DNA from: Butyriboletus loyo
Taxonomy: Eukaryota; Basidiomycota; Agaricomycetes; Boletales; Boletaceae
Direction of reading: 5' to 3'
Assembly (NCBI GenBank): GCA_038093515.1
Contig: JBBPSI010000003.1
Span: forward strand, 558,001 to 622,000
DNA: 64,000 nt
Shown: positions 25,090 through 36,723 of the stretch, one piece after another
Layout of the letters: each line of letters starts with the position of its first letter
How positions within the stretch are numbered: position 1 is the first letter of the stretch
Notes under the pieces: model-generated
The model's database searches: none
The model's input: the letters and a program-made list of their open reading frames with translations, nothing else
Told to the model about the DNA's origin: nothing
Translations under genes and position numbers: made by a program

Positions 25090-27212
25090 ATGCGTCTTCC
25101 GCATCACTACCGAGTCGCCCTTTCTCCAAGAAATCCGTACATTTCTGCTCAATCCAATATCCTCTGCAGGTTCACCGTATGCAACCCCGCTACAGGGGAA
25201 ACGCTTTGCTCGTTCGTCTGCTTTCCTCCCACATACCATCTCTTTCTCATGTCAAACCAGTGTGGAAGCTGCTACTGCTGAAGATGTGGACACATCTGTC
25301 GCTCGGGCTCATGCCGCATACAAATCTGGGGTATGGTCTAGAGCGCCCCTTCTAACCCGCTCTACCGTTCTCTCGCGCCTGGCTCAACTCCTTGAGGAGC
25401 GCACCCCAACCATGGCAAATATAGAGACTCTGCAGACCGGAAGGGCCATCCGAGAGATGACCACTCAGATAGGTCGCTTGCCAGAATGGCTGTGGGTTCA
25501 TTCTTTCGCGAGTTCGACAGTCACGACTCATCCAAGGATGCAGACGCTATTATGCCGCTCTACTGAGGACACACCAAGGATTCGTGGCACCGACCCAAGG
25601 AAAATTGCTCAACATTGTGTGTCGTGTTCCGCTTGGCGTCGTCGCCCAAATCACTGTGAGCTTGTAAACAACTCACCACCTCTCCGAGCTCTCATCAGAA
25701 TGAAACGAAAATAGCCTTTCAACCATCCTTTGCTCATCGCCGTAAAGAAGATTGCCCCTGCGTTGGCTGCTGGAAATAGTGTCATCGTCAAACCGTCAGA
25801 GGTAATGTTCCCAGTGTTCGAGTTCGGTCGCTAGTAATAGTCTATGTAACAGCTTGCACCAATTTCGTTGCTTGAATTCTCCAAACTAACACAAGAAGCA
25901 GGAGGTCGGTGATCAGTAGCGTTTCGTTGACATGCCAGCCGACCACGACGTAGTGCCTGATGGCGTGTTCACCGTTCTTCCTGGTTACGGACACACCACG
26001 GGGAAGCAACTTGCCTCTCATCCACTCGTTCGAAAAGTTGATATAACGGTAAGCAGTCATGCTTGGCCTTCATGCTTCGAATCAGGAACTCTCATACAAA
26101 GGCTGGAACACAAACCGGGCGTGCGTTAGGTGCCGTTGTTGGTGCCAACTTGGCTGCATTTACTGCCGAGCTAGGTGGAAAAGTGAGCTTTCAGATGACC
26201 GCTTGGGCCCCTGGTTGATCCCATGGTCAGGCTCCAATCGTTGTGTTTGATGACGCAGACCTTGCCTCAGCAGTAAATGGTGTCGCTTTTGCATCGTTCG
26301 TCGCCTCTGGACAGACATGCGTTTCGGGAACCCGGATAATCGTTCAGGAAAAGATATACAACAGGTTCCTGCAAGCGTTTCTGGACAAGGTCGAAAGAAT
26401 ACGACGGCGAATGGGAAATCGTAAGTTTCGTATCTTGCTTCCCCGCGAGCAAGATGTCCAAATACCAGCTGTTTTCAGCTTCGAATCCACAATCCTCCAT
26501 GGGGTCCGTTATCTCCAGTAAACATCTCGAGCGGATTGAGCGAATGGTTCAAAGCCGCAAGAGCGGGGAAATCGTTGCCGGCGGAGAACGAATGACGGGG
26601 AAGTCGGCACTTGATAATTTCGACCTCTCCAGGGGAAGCTTCTATCCGCCAACGGTCATCACAGATGTGGACACTACAGATGAAATATGGCAAGAAGAAA
26701 TATTTGGACCCGTGGTCATCGTGAAGAAGTTTTGTGTAAGCAGCAGCCCTACTGTTCGGGGATACTTGATAAATGGTGGTCCGTCGCAGGAAGAGGAGGA
26801 AGGCGTGATGCTCGCCAACGCATGCAAATACGGGCTGGGTGCAGGAATATGGTCTTCGGACTTGTCAAGGGCGCACCGCGTCGCGGATGCGATTGAAGCA
26901 GGTCTTGTGTGGGTGAATACCCACCATCGCAACGATCCCAGCTCTCCTTGGTACGTGTTTATGAAGAGGGGCGTCTACCTGGGATGAACCCGCTTGTTGC
27001 AGGGGCGGCATGAAAGAAAGCGGAATTGGTCGGGAAAATGGACTCGAGGCATTCGAAGGATGTACGTAAACATATCCAAGGGTTGAACACGCCTAACAAG
27101 AATTATAGACTCACAAAGTAAATCAGTCATTCTCAACACGGCGAATGCGGAGGAATCCCGTGTCACCGATGACTGGTTCGCAGACTGCGGTGATGTGAAG
27201 CGATATGGTTGA
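25090..27212 (+). CDS. Aldehyde dehydrogenase (ALDH superfamily)
   Basis: NAD(P)+-dependent oxidation of an aldehyde to its acid. Family blocks in order: [10 protein letters not shown], the [20 protein letters not shown] cofactor region with NSVIVKPSE, the general-base Glu in AELGGK, the catalytic Cys in [20 protein letters not shown] and [13 protein letters not shown]. About ten short introns interrupt it, and the joins I checked preserve these blocks. The N-terminus is weakly supported: the usual 'INGEF' strand before [10 protein letters not shown] is not obvious, and Met codons at 25068 and 25090 compete. A specific substrate class cannot be assigned. Confidence 0.85.
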
Positions 27213-27925
27213 GAGCAATTTTCAAGACTGTAAATCCTGGCTTTGCTATATCGGATCCGTGAATTGTACTAATGCCTCGGTGCTGAATACATTCTCATAC
27301 TACAAAACTCGATAAATTGAAGTGTACCATCTCTGGTCAGTCACAAAATATCACAGGAAGTAGTAACGCTCCGCTCAGCCGAGCTAACACTGCAGCGATG
27401 CTGCGAAACGTGCCGCACGCTCGAAGTCAAGTAAAATTTATGCCTACGGAGTGTCATTTAGGTGTCGTTAATGAATCTTGACTACGGAAGATTGAGAACT
27501 CCAACTATGTGGTGCATGCGCAGTGTCAAACGAGGGTGAACTAGAGTGAATGTAAGAATATGAATATCTACCTTCTGGCGAGAAGTACCTGTGCGATACT
27601 ACTGTAGGATGTTGAAAATCCATTTGGGAGCAAGTGTCTGGTAGATCCACGAACGAACCGTAGTGCAGCCCGGCCTGGGAGTAGAAAATGATCAGCTTGT
27701 TGGGAGTATTCACACTTGCACTCGGCAACCCCGTCATTCAGTGACTTTGCCTCTTGTCACACGGATCAACGAAAACTGCACGGATTGATGTCGTTCAACT
27801 CAGCAGAGTCTCCAAATGATGATTAGTTACACTGTGGTTGACAAAATTGTGTGCTATTACAAGTCTTTAAATACTGACTAGGTATGTGGGTTGACCAGGA
27901 AAGTGGTAACCGATAGTATGATCCC
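27213..27925. other. Convergent intergenic region ALDH / VPS60
   Basis: About 710 bases between two facing stop codons. An 89-codon minus-strand open frame (27737-27468) shows no recognisable family and lacks the codon patterning of its neighbours, so I do not call it a gene. Nothing else identifiable. Confidence 0.4.
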
Positions 27926-28926
27926 TTATCCCGTCGACTTGACTGCTTCTTTGTGGCTAGGCTGTTACGCGGAACATCAACGGGTCGTTATCACAACCAT
28001 GGAACACAGAAGACATACCTCGCTGAGCTCGACTGGTGGTTCGTCCACAAAGTCTGGGACCTTGTTGAGGTCCGCAAGGTAAGAGGTTCCTTCCTCCTCT
28101 TCCTCGAGTTGCAATGCGTCCAGCTCTGCGAGAACCTTAGGCGACAAGAGATGCAGCGCGAGGGAAAGAACTTGCCAGCTTCAAGATCTGCTTCGTCAAG
28201 CTCATCAGGTACAGCATAAGATCTCCCTAGAGACTCCTGTATCTCGTTGGCCTGCTCCAACAACTCCTCCATATCATAGTGCATATTCTATCGTCTAGTG
28301 AGTGATAGCAGAGGCCCGTTCGGCACGATACACAGACGCACTTCTATCTTGTCGATATCAATCTTCCCATACTGCTTTTTCATTTCCTTGTTCGCAAGCT
28401 TCATCGCTTCCACGGTCGCCATCGTGTTCCTTAGGTTCTCGGTGGTGATTGCGGCGGACTCCATGTTGAACGTTTGTTGTGCCAATTGGGCGAGTTGACC
28501 TTCGTACATCTTCTTTTGCCGAAGGACGCGAAGGGCACGTTGTTCGATCGCTCTCTGTTGGACGGGTAACGGACACGAGTACGAATGCGAATGGGAGTGT
28601 GGGTATGAGCATGAGCATAGGGCACAAATTATGTACCGCAGTCGGGGGTTCGTTCATACCTTGCCTGGTCCACTGCGGAGTTTGCTCATTTGCTCCTTGT
28701 ACCGCATCAATTCACCATCGAGTTTCTTGATGTTGACCTCGATCGAGGCTATCCGTGCATCTGTCTGGGTTCACGGTTGCGGTCAGCGATGCTTTGTCAA
28801 ACAGGAATCGGAAATGACGGAGGAGGCTCTCTCTCGTGGGGATTAGGAAAGACCTACGGAATTGATGGCGTCCTGTAGAGTTGGTTTGGGCTTCTTGGCA
28901 GCAGACGTGCCGAATATTCGATTCAT
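27926..28926 (-). CDS. VPS60: ESCRT-III-associated protein Vps60 (CHMP5)
   Basis: Vps60 is a late-acting ESCRT-III protein that binds Vta1 and stimulates Vps4 at multivesicular bodies. The start reads MNRIFGTSAAKKPKPTLQDA. The Snf7-fold helices follow (EVNIKKLDGELMRYKEQMSK, ALRVLRQKKMYEGQLAQLAQ, MATVEAMKLANKEMKKQYGK). After an intron come NMHYDMEELLEQANEIQESL and DELDEADLEAELDAL, and the C-terminus carries DLNKVPDFVDEPP. One intron uses a GC donor (gcaagt at 28175, acceptor ending at 28126) and is required to join LEA to ELDAL. The stop at 27928-27926 follows VKSTG. Stop-to-start, the neighbouring O-acetyltransferase gene lies 252 bp upstream. Confidence 0.92.
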
Positions 28927-29178
28927 GGTGATGGGGAGGTGAGATGGCTGCGGTAAGGGCTTTGGTTGTGCTACACCTTGACCGAGTCAGATGTCACACT
29001 GTAGGACTGGATTGTATATTTTCGACGGTCCAAATGCTGCAAGCACCCCAGATCTACATCGAGCACCCATGCTAAACAAGGTGCACTGGGAACACGACCG
29101 TGCTGTCCTACTCTTACAACCCTCAAACATCTCTCAACCACCGCCGAGTTGGTGTCAACCATTGCAGCCGAACGCGCC

Positions 29179-31109
29179 TTATGAAAGGAATCCCCTCACG
29201 GCTCCCCCAACATTTAGCACGTCGAGCCTGTGAGAAAAGATAACATAGTCAGTCTTTGACGCCTTAAACACCTAAAGGCATGCTTCGTTTGCCTTGCGTC
29301 AAAGCAGTAGCAACCCAGAATCATCTGATTAGACGGCTTAAATGCCACGGGGAGGGATCAATCCGGGTGTAAGGTGTGGGATCCGCCGCGCGCATCGGCA
29401 TATAATAGTATACCAGAATGTTTGAGAGACCGATCTCAAACTTTACGCGCTTCTCCCGCTTCTCCTGCTTCTCGCCTAGGTATAAATGAACAAGACACTT
29501 ACAAGAAAGTGTCGTGTCCCCATACGCCGCCGAGTTCAAAGTAACTGACTTGGGTGTTGCCTGCCATTCTGAGGGCATCGACGAGTTCGCGTTGTTGCTC
29601 AACTGGGAATAGGATATCGCTTTGTACACCCAAAACAAGGATGGGTGTGGATGCGAGCGGACCGAGGCCTTTGGCCAGTGTAGGCAAGTGCGGAGCTTGA
29701 TTGGTTGGTGGGGGATGCGACTTGGAGTGCGAGGCGCTCTGCGGCGGGGTGGATGTGGGTGGAGGGGGAATGGATGTATGGGGGGGATGCATGCCAAGTT
29801 GTTCAACGGCAGGCAGGGTGAGATCAAATAGGTCCATCGCTTTCGAGATGTAAAGGAGAGAGTTGGCGTCGTATTTCAAACAAAATTGTTCTCCCTGGCG
29901 AGCAAGGCAAGTCAAAAATACATTATATCACCCATTAAATCACAATCTCAGGTAGAGGCTTCCCGACAGAAACGTACCTGATGGTCAAGATAAGTTTCGA
30001 TGAGGAAATCGGGACATAGCGTTGGTGACCTGGAACGATCATGCGATGACTTGTGTGGAAAGGCATCATCATTGCGCAACTTGCGACCAAATCGTAAGTC
30101 CCATTCTGGACCGGAGCGGTAAGTTATTGTAGCGATCTCTGATGGGATTCAGGATAGGTAAATCTGGGATGGAGAAGGATGTACTGACGACGAGCAAGCT
30201 TCATTCCAATGTGCGGAGGCAAGCCATCATAATAGAAGCCATTGTTCCAATTAGGGTCGGCCATGAGGACTGGGGGGAGGTCAATAGAAGGGTAGAATGT
30301 GGATGAAGGTGCGGACCGCTTCTTTGGGCATGACGCATTGCTATGCTTCCCGGACTGCTTCTGGCGGTGCCACTGATACTGACGATTTTGCGGACACGAT
30401 CAGGGAATAGCCAGCCTGCGGCGAGGCTCTGCATGGCACCCATGGAAGAGCCGACACTGGCGTAGAGTCGATCGATGGCAAGGGAATCCAACAGGTGGAA
30501 TTGAGCCCTGACCATGTCAAATATGGACAAGATCGGGAAGCGTGTGGCGAAACGCTGACCGGTTGTTGGATCGATCGAGGACGGGCCAGTGGAGCCGTAG
30601 CAGCCCCCAAGGACGTTTGTGCATATGACGAAGAAGTGATTTGTGTCGAGGGCCTTTCCTGGACCGATGAATTTTTCCCACCAACCGGGGGCGGGATTCG
30701 AGGAAGTGGAAGCGGCATGGGAGGAAGCAGACAAGCCGGTATGGAGAAGAATGGCGTTGTCTCTGGCGGGAGAGAGGGTGCCCCATGACTCGTAAGCGAT
30801 ATCAAAGGATGATAAGGAAGATGAGTAGGTGAGCGGGAAAAGATGGGGGTGGTGATAGATGTTGTAGGATTTGGGGTTTGGACGGGCATAGGGTGGCTCG
30901 GGACCGATGTCTGCTGGCGAGGGTTGCGGGGCGCGGGAGAGAGAAGCTGCGATGATGCGGGACTCTCGCTTGGCATGGGCATCCACGCAGGGGAATGAGG
31001 GGGACGGGGAGTGGGCTACGGCGGCACGGAAGAAGGAGGAGGAGGAGGAGGAGGAGGAGCGTGGTGTGATGTGTCTGAGCCTGAGCAGGGGGCGGAATGA
31101 GCGGAACAT
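29179..31109 (-). CDS. cys2: Serine O-acetyltransferase-type alpha/beta hydrolase (homoserine acetyltransferase family), likely mitochondrial
   Basis: Fungal members of this family (S. pombe Cys2, A. nidulans CysA) acetylate serine for cysteine synthesis; close relatives acetylate homoserine. A basic, Ser-rich N-terminus ([20 protein letters not shown]) looks like a mitochondrial presequence. Next come [37 protein letters not shown], the nucleophile Ser in [30 protein letters not shown], the Asp in [10 protein letters not shown] and the His in [10 protein letters not shown] Pro-rich insert of ~45 residues ([13 protein letters not shown]) is unusual. The last exon, coding [15 protein letters not shown], follows an intron of ~270 nt, long for this genome. 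The start-codon context is duplicated just upstream (31171-31186). Confidence 0.82.
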
Positions 31110-31222
31110 GGTCGTCGAAGTGAACGCCGAGATGTGACCCCCCCAATCCCGTCGTGACCCCCAAGCACCTGAATGAGCGGAACATGCGATCCTTTTGACC
31201 CCCCCAATCCCGTTGTGACCCC
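31095..31222. repeat. Short direct repeats spanning the acetyltransferase start codon
   Basis: gaatgagcggaacatg occurs at 31095-31110, containing the real start, and again at 31171-31186. Interleaved with it, a C-rich unit beginning tgacccccccaatcccg occurs at 31135 and 31196, each copy followed by tgtgaccccc or cgtgaccccc. The arrangement is a degenerate local duplication in the promoter and 5' leader. Confidence 0.7.
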
Positions 31223-31505
31223 CCAGACAGAAGCACTGCCTACACGTGTTGTATCCACCGTCGCCGTCCTCGATGACAGTCCTCTTCCAAAACTTGTCTC
31301 AGCACTGTCCCGGCCAACGCCGCTGACGACCAAGGACCATGACCGCACCTAGCCCTTCTCCCAGGCGCGAGAACAAAGTTTGTCCAGCTCCTCTTGTCCC
31401 TCTTCCTCCCTAACACTTTCCTCCCAGTTCACTGCGTTCTTCCGCTCCCGCTCTCGTTCACGCTCTCGTTCACGTCCTCAACACAACCTGGCCCCGTCCG
31501 ACCCC

Positions 31506-34026
31506 ATGTCACCCACGCCCGACTCCTCGTACCCTCTACCCGCTCACCCCCATCCCCGCCATCCACATATGGACTCTTTGTCCTTCGACAACCCCCCATC
31601 CAGCTATGCCAAGGCGTCCGTCCGTTCTCAAAACCGTCCAGTCTCTTCCACGACGACCGCTACCCACTCTACGATCACCCCGCTTCCTTCCGATGCCTTG
31701 AGGAATAGGATGAATCGTGGGCGCCACCCATATCCGACCACCCCTCAAAGTACTGATGCCCACCCGTCCTTGGCACATCACGATCAATCCAGTGACACTG
31801 TCAATTATGATTACGATGATCACCATTTCCCTCGCTCCGAAACACCCTCCTCCACCAGGCGCAAGTTGATTTTGCGCTCCCTTTTCGGAATTCCCTTGAC
31901 TCGTAGATCCTCTTCATCCACTTCCACCCCACAACAATCTTCCTCGACCTCGCACAGAAAAGGTTCCACCTCCACCTCCGCATCTGATCCTAGAAGCAAG
32001 CCATCCCGTAAACACTCTTTCAGATTGACCTCTCGCCCTAGTACACCAAAGTCTGTCGGCGACTCCTCTCTTTCAAAATCTCCTTATTCCATTCCTGTCC
32101 CATCCAGTCCACTTCCTTTATCCGCCAGCCCCCGCCGCCGATCATTTGGTCTCGGCGGCTCTCAGCGCAGCACTCCAAAATCATCTACCGGCAATTTACC
32201 TCTGCCACATCCACAGTGCCCTCAACCTGGTCGTTCCCATGGTAGAAGACACTCGGTCGGTTCAGAGCGCCCACCACATGACAGTGCAGTTGCTCTTCCG
32301 GAAGAGCCCTCACATCGGACTTCCCACAAAGGACCCCATCTTCTCCCCGACAGCGGGGCTCGGAATAAAGGCAAGGAAAGAGAAATTTTCTTCTCTAACT
32401 CGGAGAGATCCTTTCCCGACTCTCGCCCGTCCATCGATTTCCCTTCGCAATCTCTCCCAGAAGATCCTTCTTCCATATCTCGGAATTACCTTTCATCGCA
32501 GTTCACAGGTCTTCCTGGCTTCCTACATCTACCTACCGTAGATTCGGCCTCATCTGAGGAGAACGAACATTCGTCCATTCTTGCACTACATCGTTCGCCT
32601 GTGATACCCCGCATCATCCATACCCCACCAACTCCACAGCGCCTGGGAGAAAAGATAGACCCCCCTTCCAGGCCGAGTACTACTCCGCCTGGAGTCGATT
32701 CTGGCAAGGTCCAGTTTGCCAAAGGCAAGACTGTTACTATATCCCATCGAGAACAAGTCCTAGTCTCAAACTCTCAGTCACACGCAGACGCCCAACACAC
32801 GGTTTCGTCCAAGGGGCGTTTCACTCCCCGATTTTTTGGCGGCAAAGATTTGCCTAAAACAAAGGACGGAAACGAGCAGAAATCAAGCAAGCGAACAGCT
32901 GCTGGTACTTCTGATGGACCCATCCACAAGACATCTGGCTCTAATATGACCGTCCCTGCGCGCAACATGACAAATCACCGGAGCAAACTTGGGAGCTTTG
33001 ATTTTGAGCGTCCTGTTTCTGCGCTCAACAAGAGTAGTTCTACCGTTGATCGGCAGGGAACACATGTCCCAAATGGTAACTCGTCCCATTCAAAGATTGG
33101 TCTGCACTCATTGGAGCGGACTATCTCGGACGACTCTACGCGGGGTGGAAAGTCCCGCTTGATTGTGCATCATCATGGACAAGCAGAATTGCCCATGTTG
33201 TCTCAATTAAAGCCAGATCATACGGGCGACACGTCGGTTGTATCGTTCTCGTCTGTCTCTCTGCAGACAAGATCGACTGGCGGTGGGACTGGGACTGGGA
33301 CTAACACACCGGCAGGGCAATCCTCCAGTTGGGGTCGCGCATCTGGCAGGCGTATTCTACGCACTTCGCATGGAACATTCGCGTTTGAGCATCCCTCTTC
33401 GGTGCCTAGTTCTCCAAATCCTCAAGCCTTCAATTTGCCAAGTGAGCCAAATCAAAATGGTCTCCCTGGATACATACCCGGTCTTCCTCAATCTCAACCC
33501 ACAACTCCATTATATGCCATCCTCGACGCTCGAGTAAAACATTCACGGGGACAAAGTTACAATACATCGGAATACGCTGAACCGTGTTATTCAAAAACCA
33601 GTGAACGTAAATCCAAAGGAAAAGGGCGTTCCCTTGATCTCGGTTTGGGTCTTTCTTGGGCACCTTCGCGTGTACGTGAAGACGTCCTTATGCCGGGGTC
33701 CATTCTGGCTCGGGAAAAGGCGAAGCTGGAGAAAAACAAGGCAAATGGGACCAATGTCACCAAGGTATTTGAAAGTCTACTATCCGAGTCCCGTTTCCAG
33801 GCTTTCAAAAAATGCAAGGACTCTTGTTTTGCACCTGTCGTCGACCTTTTGTCTGATGCGATCTGCAGACGTCCACCGCTTCGACGCGCATGTTATCCCG
33901 CTTGAGGGTCCCTCTGGACTGCTAGCCTGTGTTGATAAACTCCTCGCAGAATCTGGTGTCAGTGAGCAAGAAAGAAAGAAACTCGTGACTGAGTTTACCG
34001 TGTTCGTCGAGGGTCATAGTGGGTGA
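31506..34026 (+). CDS. Large Ser/Pro-rich, mostly disordered protein with conserved C-terminal end
   Basis: I do not recognise the family. The open frame is continuous from before 31380. The first in-frame ATG is 31506 (MSPTPDSSYPLP), but upstream codons encode an RSRSRSRSRSR run and an unseen 5' exon is possible. About 760 residues are Ser/Pro/Thr/His/Arg-rich with many SP and RxxS sites, suggesting phosphorylation. The more ordered end reads NVTKVFESLLSESRFQAFKK. After an intron with acceptor near 33870 comes HRFDAHVIPLEGPSGLLACV, then a helical EQERKKLVTEFTVFVEGHSG terminus. The donor of that intron is unclear; a weak gttttg at about 33825 keeps frame. Convergent with DID2. Confidence 0.6.
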
Positions 34027-34312
34027 TATTGTTGATGATCTGTGGTGTGCGCATGTGCGCCGTACCTTCTTGGTTGTTGGTAAATTTTCGTTACTTGGGG
34101 TCTTGATCATGGCTTCATACTTGCATCGCTTTTTATTGCTTGCTATACCATATATTTTTCGGTAGTAAGTCGTGTCACTCCTTGTCTCTAATCTCAGCTG
34201 GGTCCCAGCCTCATCCGTTTAATGTTAATTATTGTGCTCCCGGAGTGATCGAGTGAATACAAGCCAAATTGGAAGTACTAGAGTACATGAATTCGGTGTC
34301 GATGCGCTCTGA

Positions 34313-35150
34313 CTATGTTGCAGGTCGAAGGGCTCTCAGTCTTTCCACCAGCTTATTATCCTCTTCGCCGATAGTCTCGCCTTTGGTTAGATCAGCCACG
34401 ACACCGGAGAGGTCTTTGGCAGCGAGATCATGTTGTAACTCTATGTTTGCCTCTTCTGCTGTCTGCCGCATAAGCTGATCTATCTGATCCTGGGGTGTGG
34501 AGACGGCCGTCGTGCTGGACATTGCGTCTTCCATGTATGACGTCTGGACGTCCAGATCCGAGAATTGAGTCTCGAATTTGTCCATCACGAGCGAGATCTT
34601 GGAAAACGATGAGTGGCTTTCAAACGTCGCATATTTTGTCTGCAGGACGCACCTTCTCCAGGTTCATGCTTTCCATTGCTCTGTCCATCCCTTTGACTAC
34701 GGATGTCATGTTGCCCGTTACCTGTCTCATTGTGACCGCAGTCTCCACCCTGCTTGCGACTGCATCGATACGACTAGCGAGACGCAGTAAATTCAAAGAC
34801 TCTGATTTCTTCCGTATCGCGTTGGAAGCGTATATCCGTGCGCCGTCGTTGTTGCCTTGTTGGAGCGCCTGTCATGGATATCACCACATTGTCAATCGGC
34901 ACAGAAAGATATGAACACGCCAAGTCGAACAGACCTTCTTTAACCTCGACTTCTCCGCAGTCTCGTCTTTCTGCGCCTTCTTTGCTTGTCTGTTCAGCGT
35001 CTTTGCGGTGAACTGTGTGACGCAGTATCAGAATGGATCTCGAATAGTTATGGCGGCGAGCAAACTTTGAGTTGGAACAAGGTCTCTGTGGGTGTGTTAG
35101 ACGTACTACGGTTGGTTGTGCGTGGTATACTCACTCTCCATGTTACTCAT
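34313..35150 (-). CDS. DID2: ESCRT-III-associated protein Did2 (CHMP1/Vps46)
   Basis: Did2 recruits the Vps4 ATPase to ESCRT-III for disassembly at endosomes and the midbody. The protein starts MSNMEKTLFQLKFTAKTL after two short introns. It continues [60 protein letters not shown] and [20 protein letters not shown]. It ends with the MIM1 Vps4-binding helix [15 protein letters not shown]. Five exons; the order and spacing match CHMP1. The gene is divergent from the FEX gene and 5.4 kb from VPS60. Confidence 0.94.
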
Positions 35151-35324
35151 GTTGGAAGCGCTGGTGGTGGTAAGATATAATACTATGATCAGTCATGTGA
35201 CCATTTTTGGAAGCGTTCTCTATCCAGCGATGAACGAAGAGGCAGCGCCGACAGCTCGCGCTGTAAACCGCCCGAGGTTTTCCTCGAATCCTTCGTCTAG
35301 CACCCTCCCAGTGAGTGACGAGGC

Positions 35325-36576
35325 ATGCCACAGGCTCATTTGCTTAATCTAGCCAAACGTCAGCACGATGTCGGCTCCATTATCGCCAGCCACCGTTCGG
35401 TAGCCTCTGCGGGTTCTCTGGCCACCATAGACCGTCCCCCCGACGAACTTGAAGGTTTACCCCCTGCTAAAGTATATCGCCCTTACTCTGTCCATGTCTT
35501 TGCCCTCCTCATGCCCGCTTCCATCTTTGGCGTGCTTGCCAGGCTTGGTCTACAAGCTTTGGTGACATATGATGGACAGAGCGTCTTTCCATTAGCCTAC
35601 GTCCAAGCCACTGGTTGCTTCATTATGGGTGTCGCCTTGGGCATGAAAACTCCGTTCGGTAACTTGTGAGCGTGCTTTCCACGTTATTGTCGCAATCAGT
35701 TATCCAGTCCTATCAAGCTATGGACCCTTGTATACAGCAGTTACAACAGGTCAGATCGACTGCGTTCCCTTACACCACACTATCTATCTTTCCGACTCAG
35801 CCATTTCACAGGATTTTGTGGATCTTTGACCACGTTTTCTGGCTGGCAGGTTGACATATTCGACTCTTGGGTCAATTCTGGACAGTTCCATAGAGGGGGA
35901 CTTAGAGACGTAAGTTTCTCCCTATCATCGGGTCCCTCGCCTGATTTTACGTCCGCAGTTCATAGATGGCCTCACTAAAACATGGATTACCCTCTTGTTA
36001 TCGCTGGCTTTTCTCAAGTTCGGGGTATACATCGCCGGCTCGATCTTACCATACCTCCCGTCCCTGAGACCACCCAAGAGAAACATGCGCTACTGCCTCA
36101 CCGTCTTATCTATCTTGACATACGCTGCCACCTTCCCTGCATATTTCCGCTTCCCTGCCAATTACCGACACCAGGCGACTGCGGCCCTCCTGTTCTCTTA
36201 CCCAGGAACATTGATGCGATACTTGCTTTCAATTAATCTAAACCCGCGAATCAAGCTCTTCCCCTTGGGCACTTTCACCGCGAATGCACTAGGCACCGCG
36301 CTTCTCGGCGTATTCCACGTTCTGCAGGGTGTGCCTTCTGCTGTCACCCCTGACGCGTGTTCTTTGCTACAGGGTCTGGGCGATGGGTATTGCGGGTGCC
36401 TTACAACGGTGAGCACGTTTGCGGCAGAAGTAGACGCACTAGAAGGACGGAAGGCATCGTTTTATGTGATCCTGAGTTGGGTGGTCGGGCAACTCCTGCT
36501 CCTTGTTATCATGGGATCCTCATTCTGGGCGGGTCATGTCAGCGAGCAGTTGACGTGCAGTTTCGAGGAATCCTGA
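35325..36576 (+). CDS. FEX1: Fluoride export protein (FEX, two-domain CrcB type)
   Basis: Plasma-membrane fluoride exporter made of two fused CrcB-like halves. First half: VFALLMPASIFGVLARLG, then YVQATGCFIMGVALGMKTPF, and after an intron YGPLYTAVTTGFCGSLTTFS, the signature fluoride-path motif. Second half: RYLLSINLNPRIKLFPLGTF, ANALGTALLGVFHVLQ and GLGDGYCGCLTTVSTFAAEV, repeating the GxCGxxTTxS motif. Four hydrophobic helices per half are visible. The start is uncertain: the ATG at 35325 (MPQAHLLNLAKRQ) is simplest, or an ATG at 35230 joined by an intron 35263-35333 adds MNEEAAPTARA. Divergent from DID2. Confidence 0.9.
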
Positions 36577-36723
36577 GGGGGTGGTGAGGAATGAGTTTCG
36601 TTTCATGAGGCCATGTAGTAATAATTATCAGACTTTGCTTGCACGTAGCGGAGTCTGAATTTATCTACGGGTTACCCGATCGAGGTGCTGCAACGCCAGG
36701 CTGATTGAGCTGTGCAACTTTCC

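Noticed and set aside
27468..27737. 89-codon minus-strand frame between ALDH and VPS60 as a gene
   Set aside because: No recognisable motif, no supporting splice sites, and low-complexity His/Ser content.
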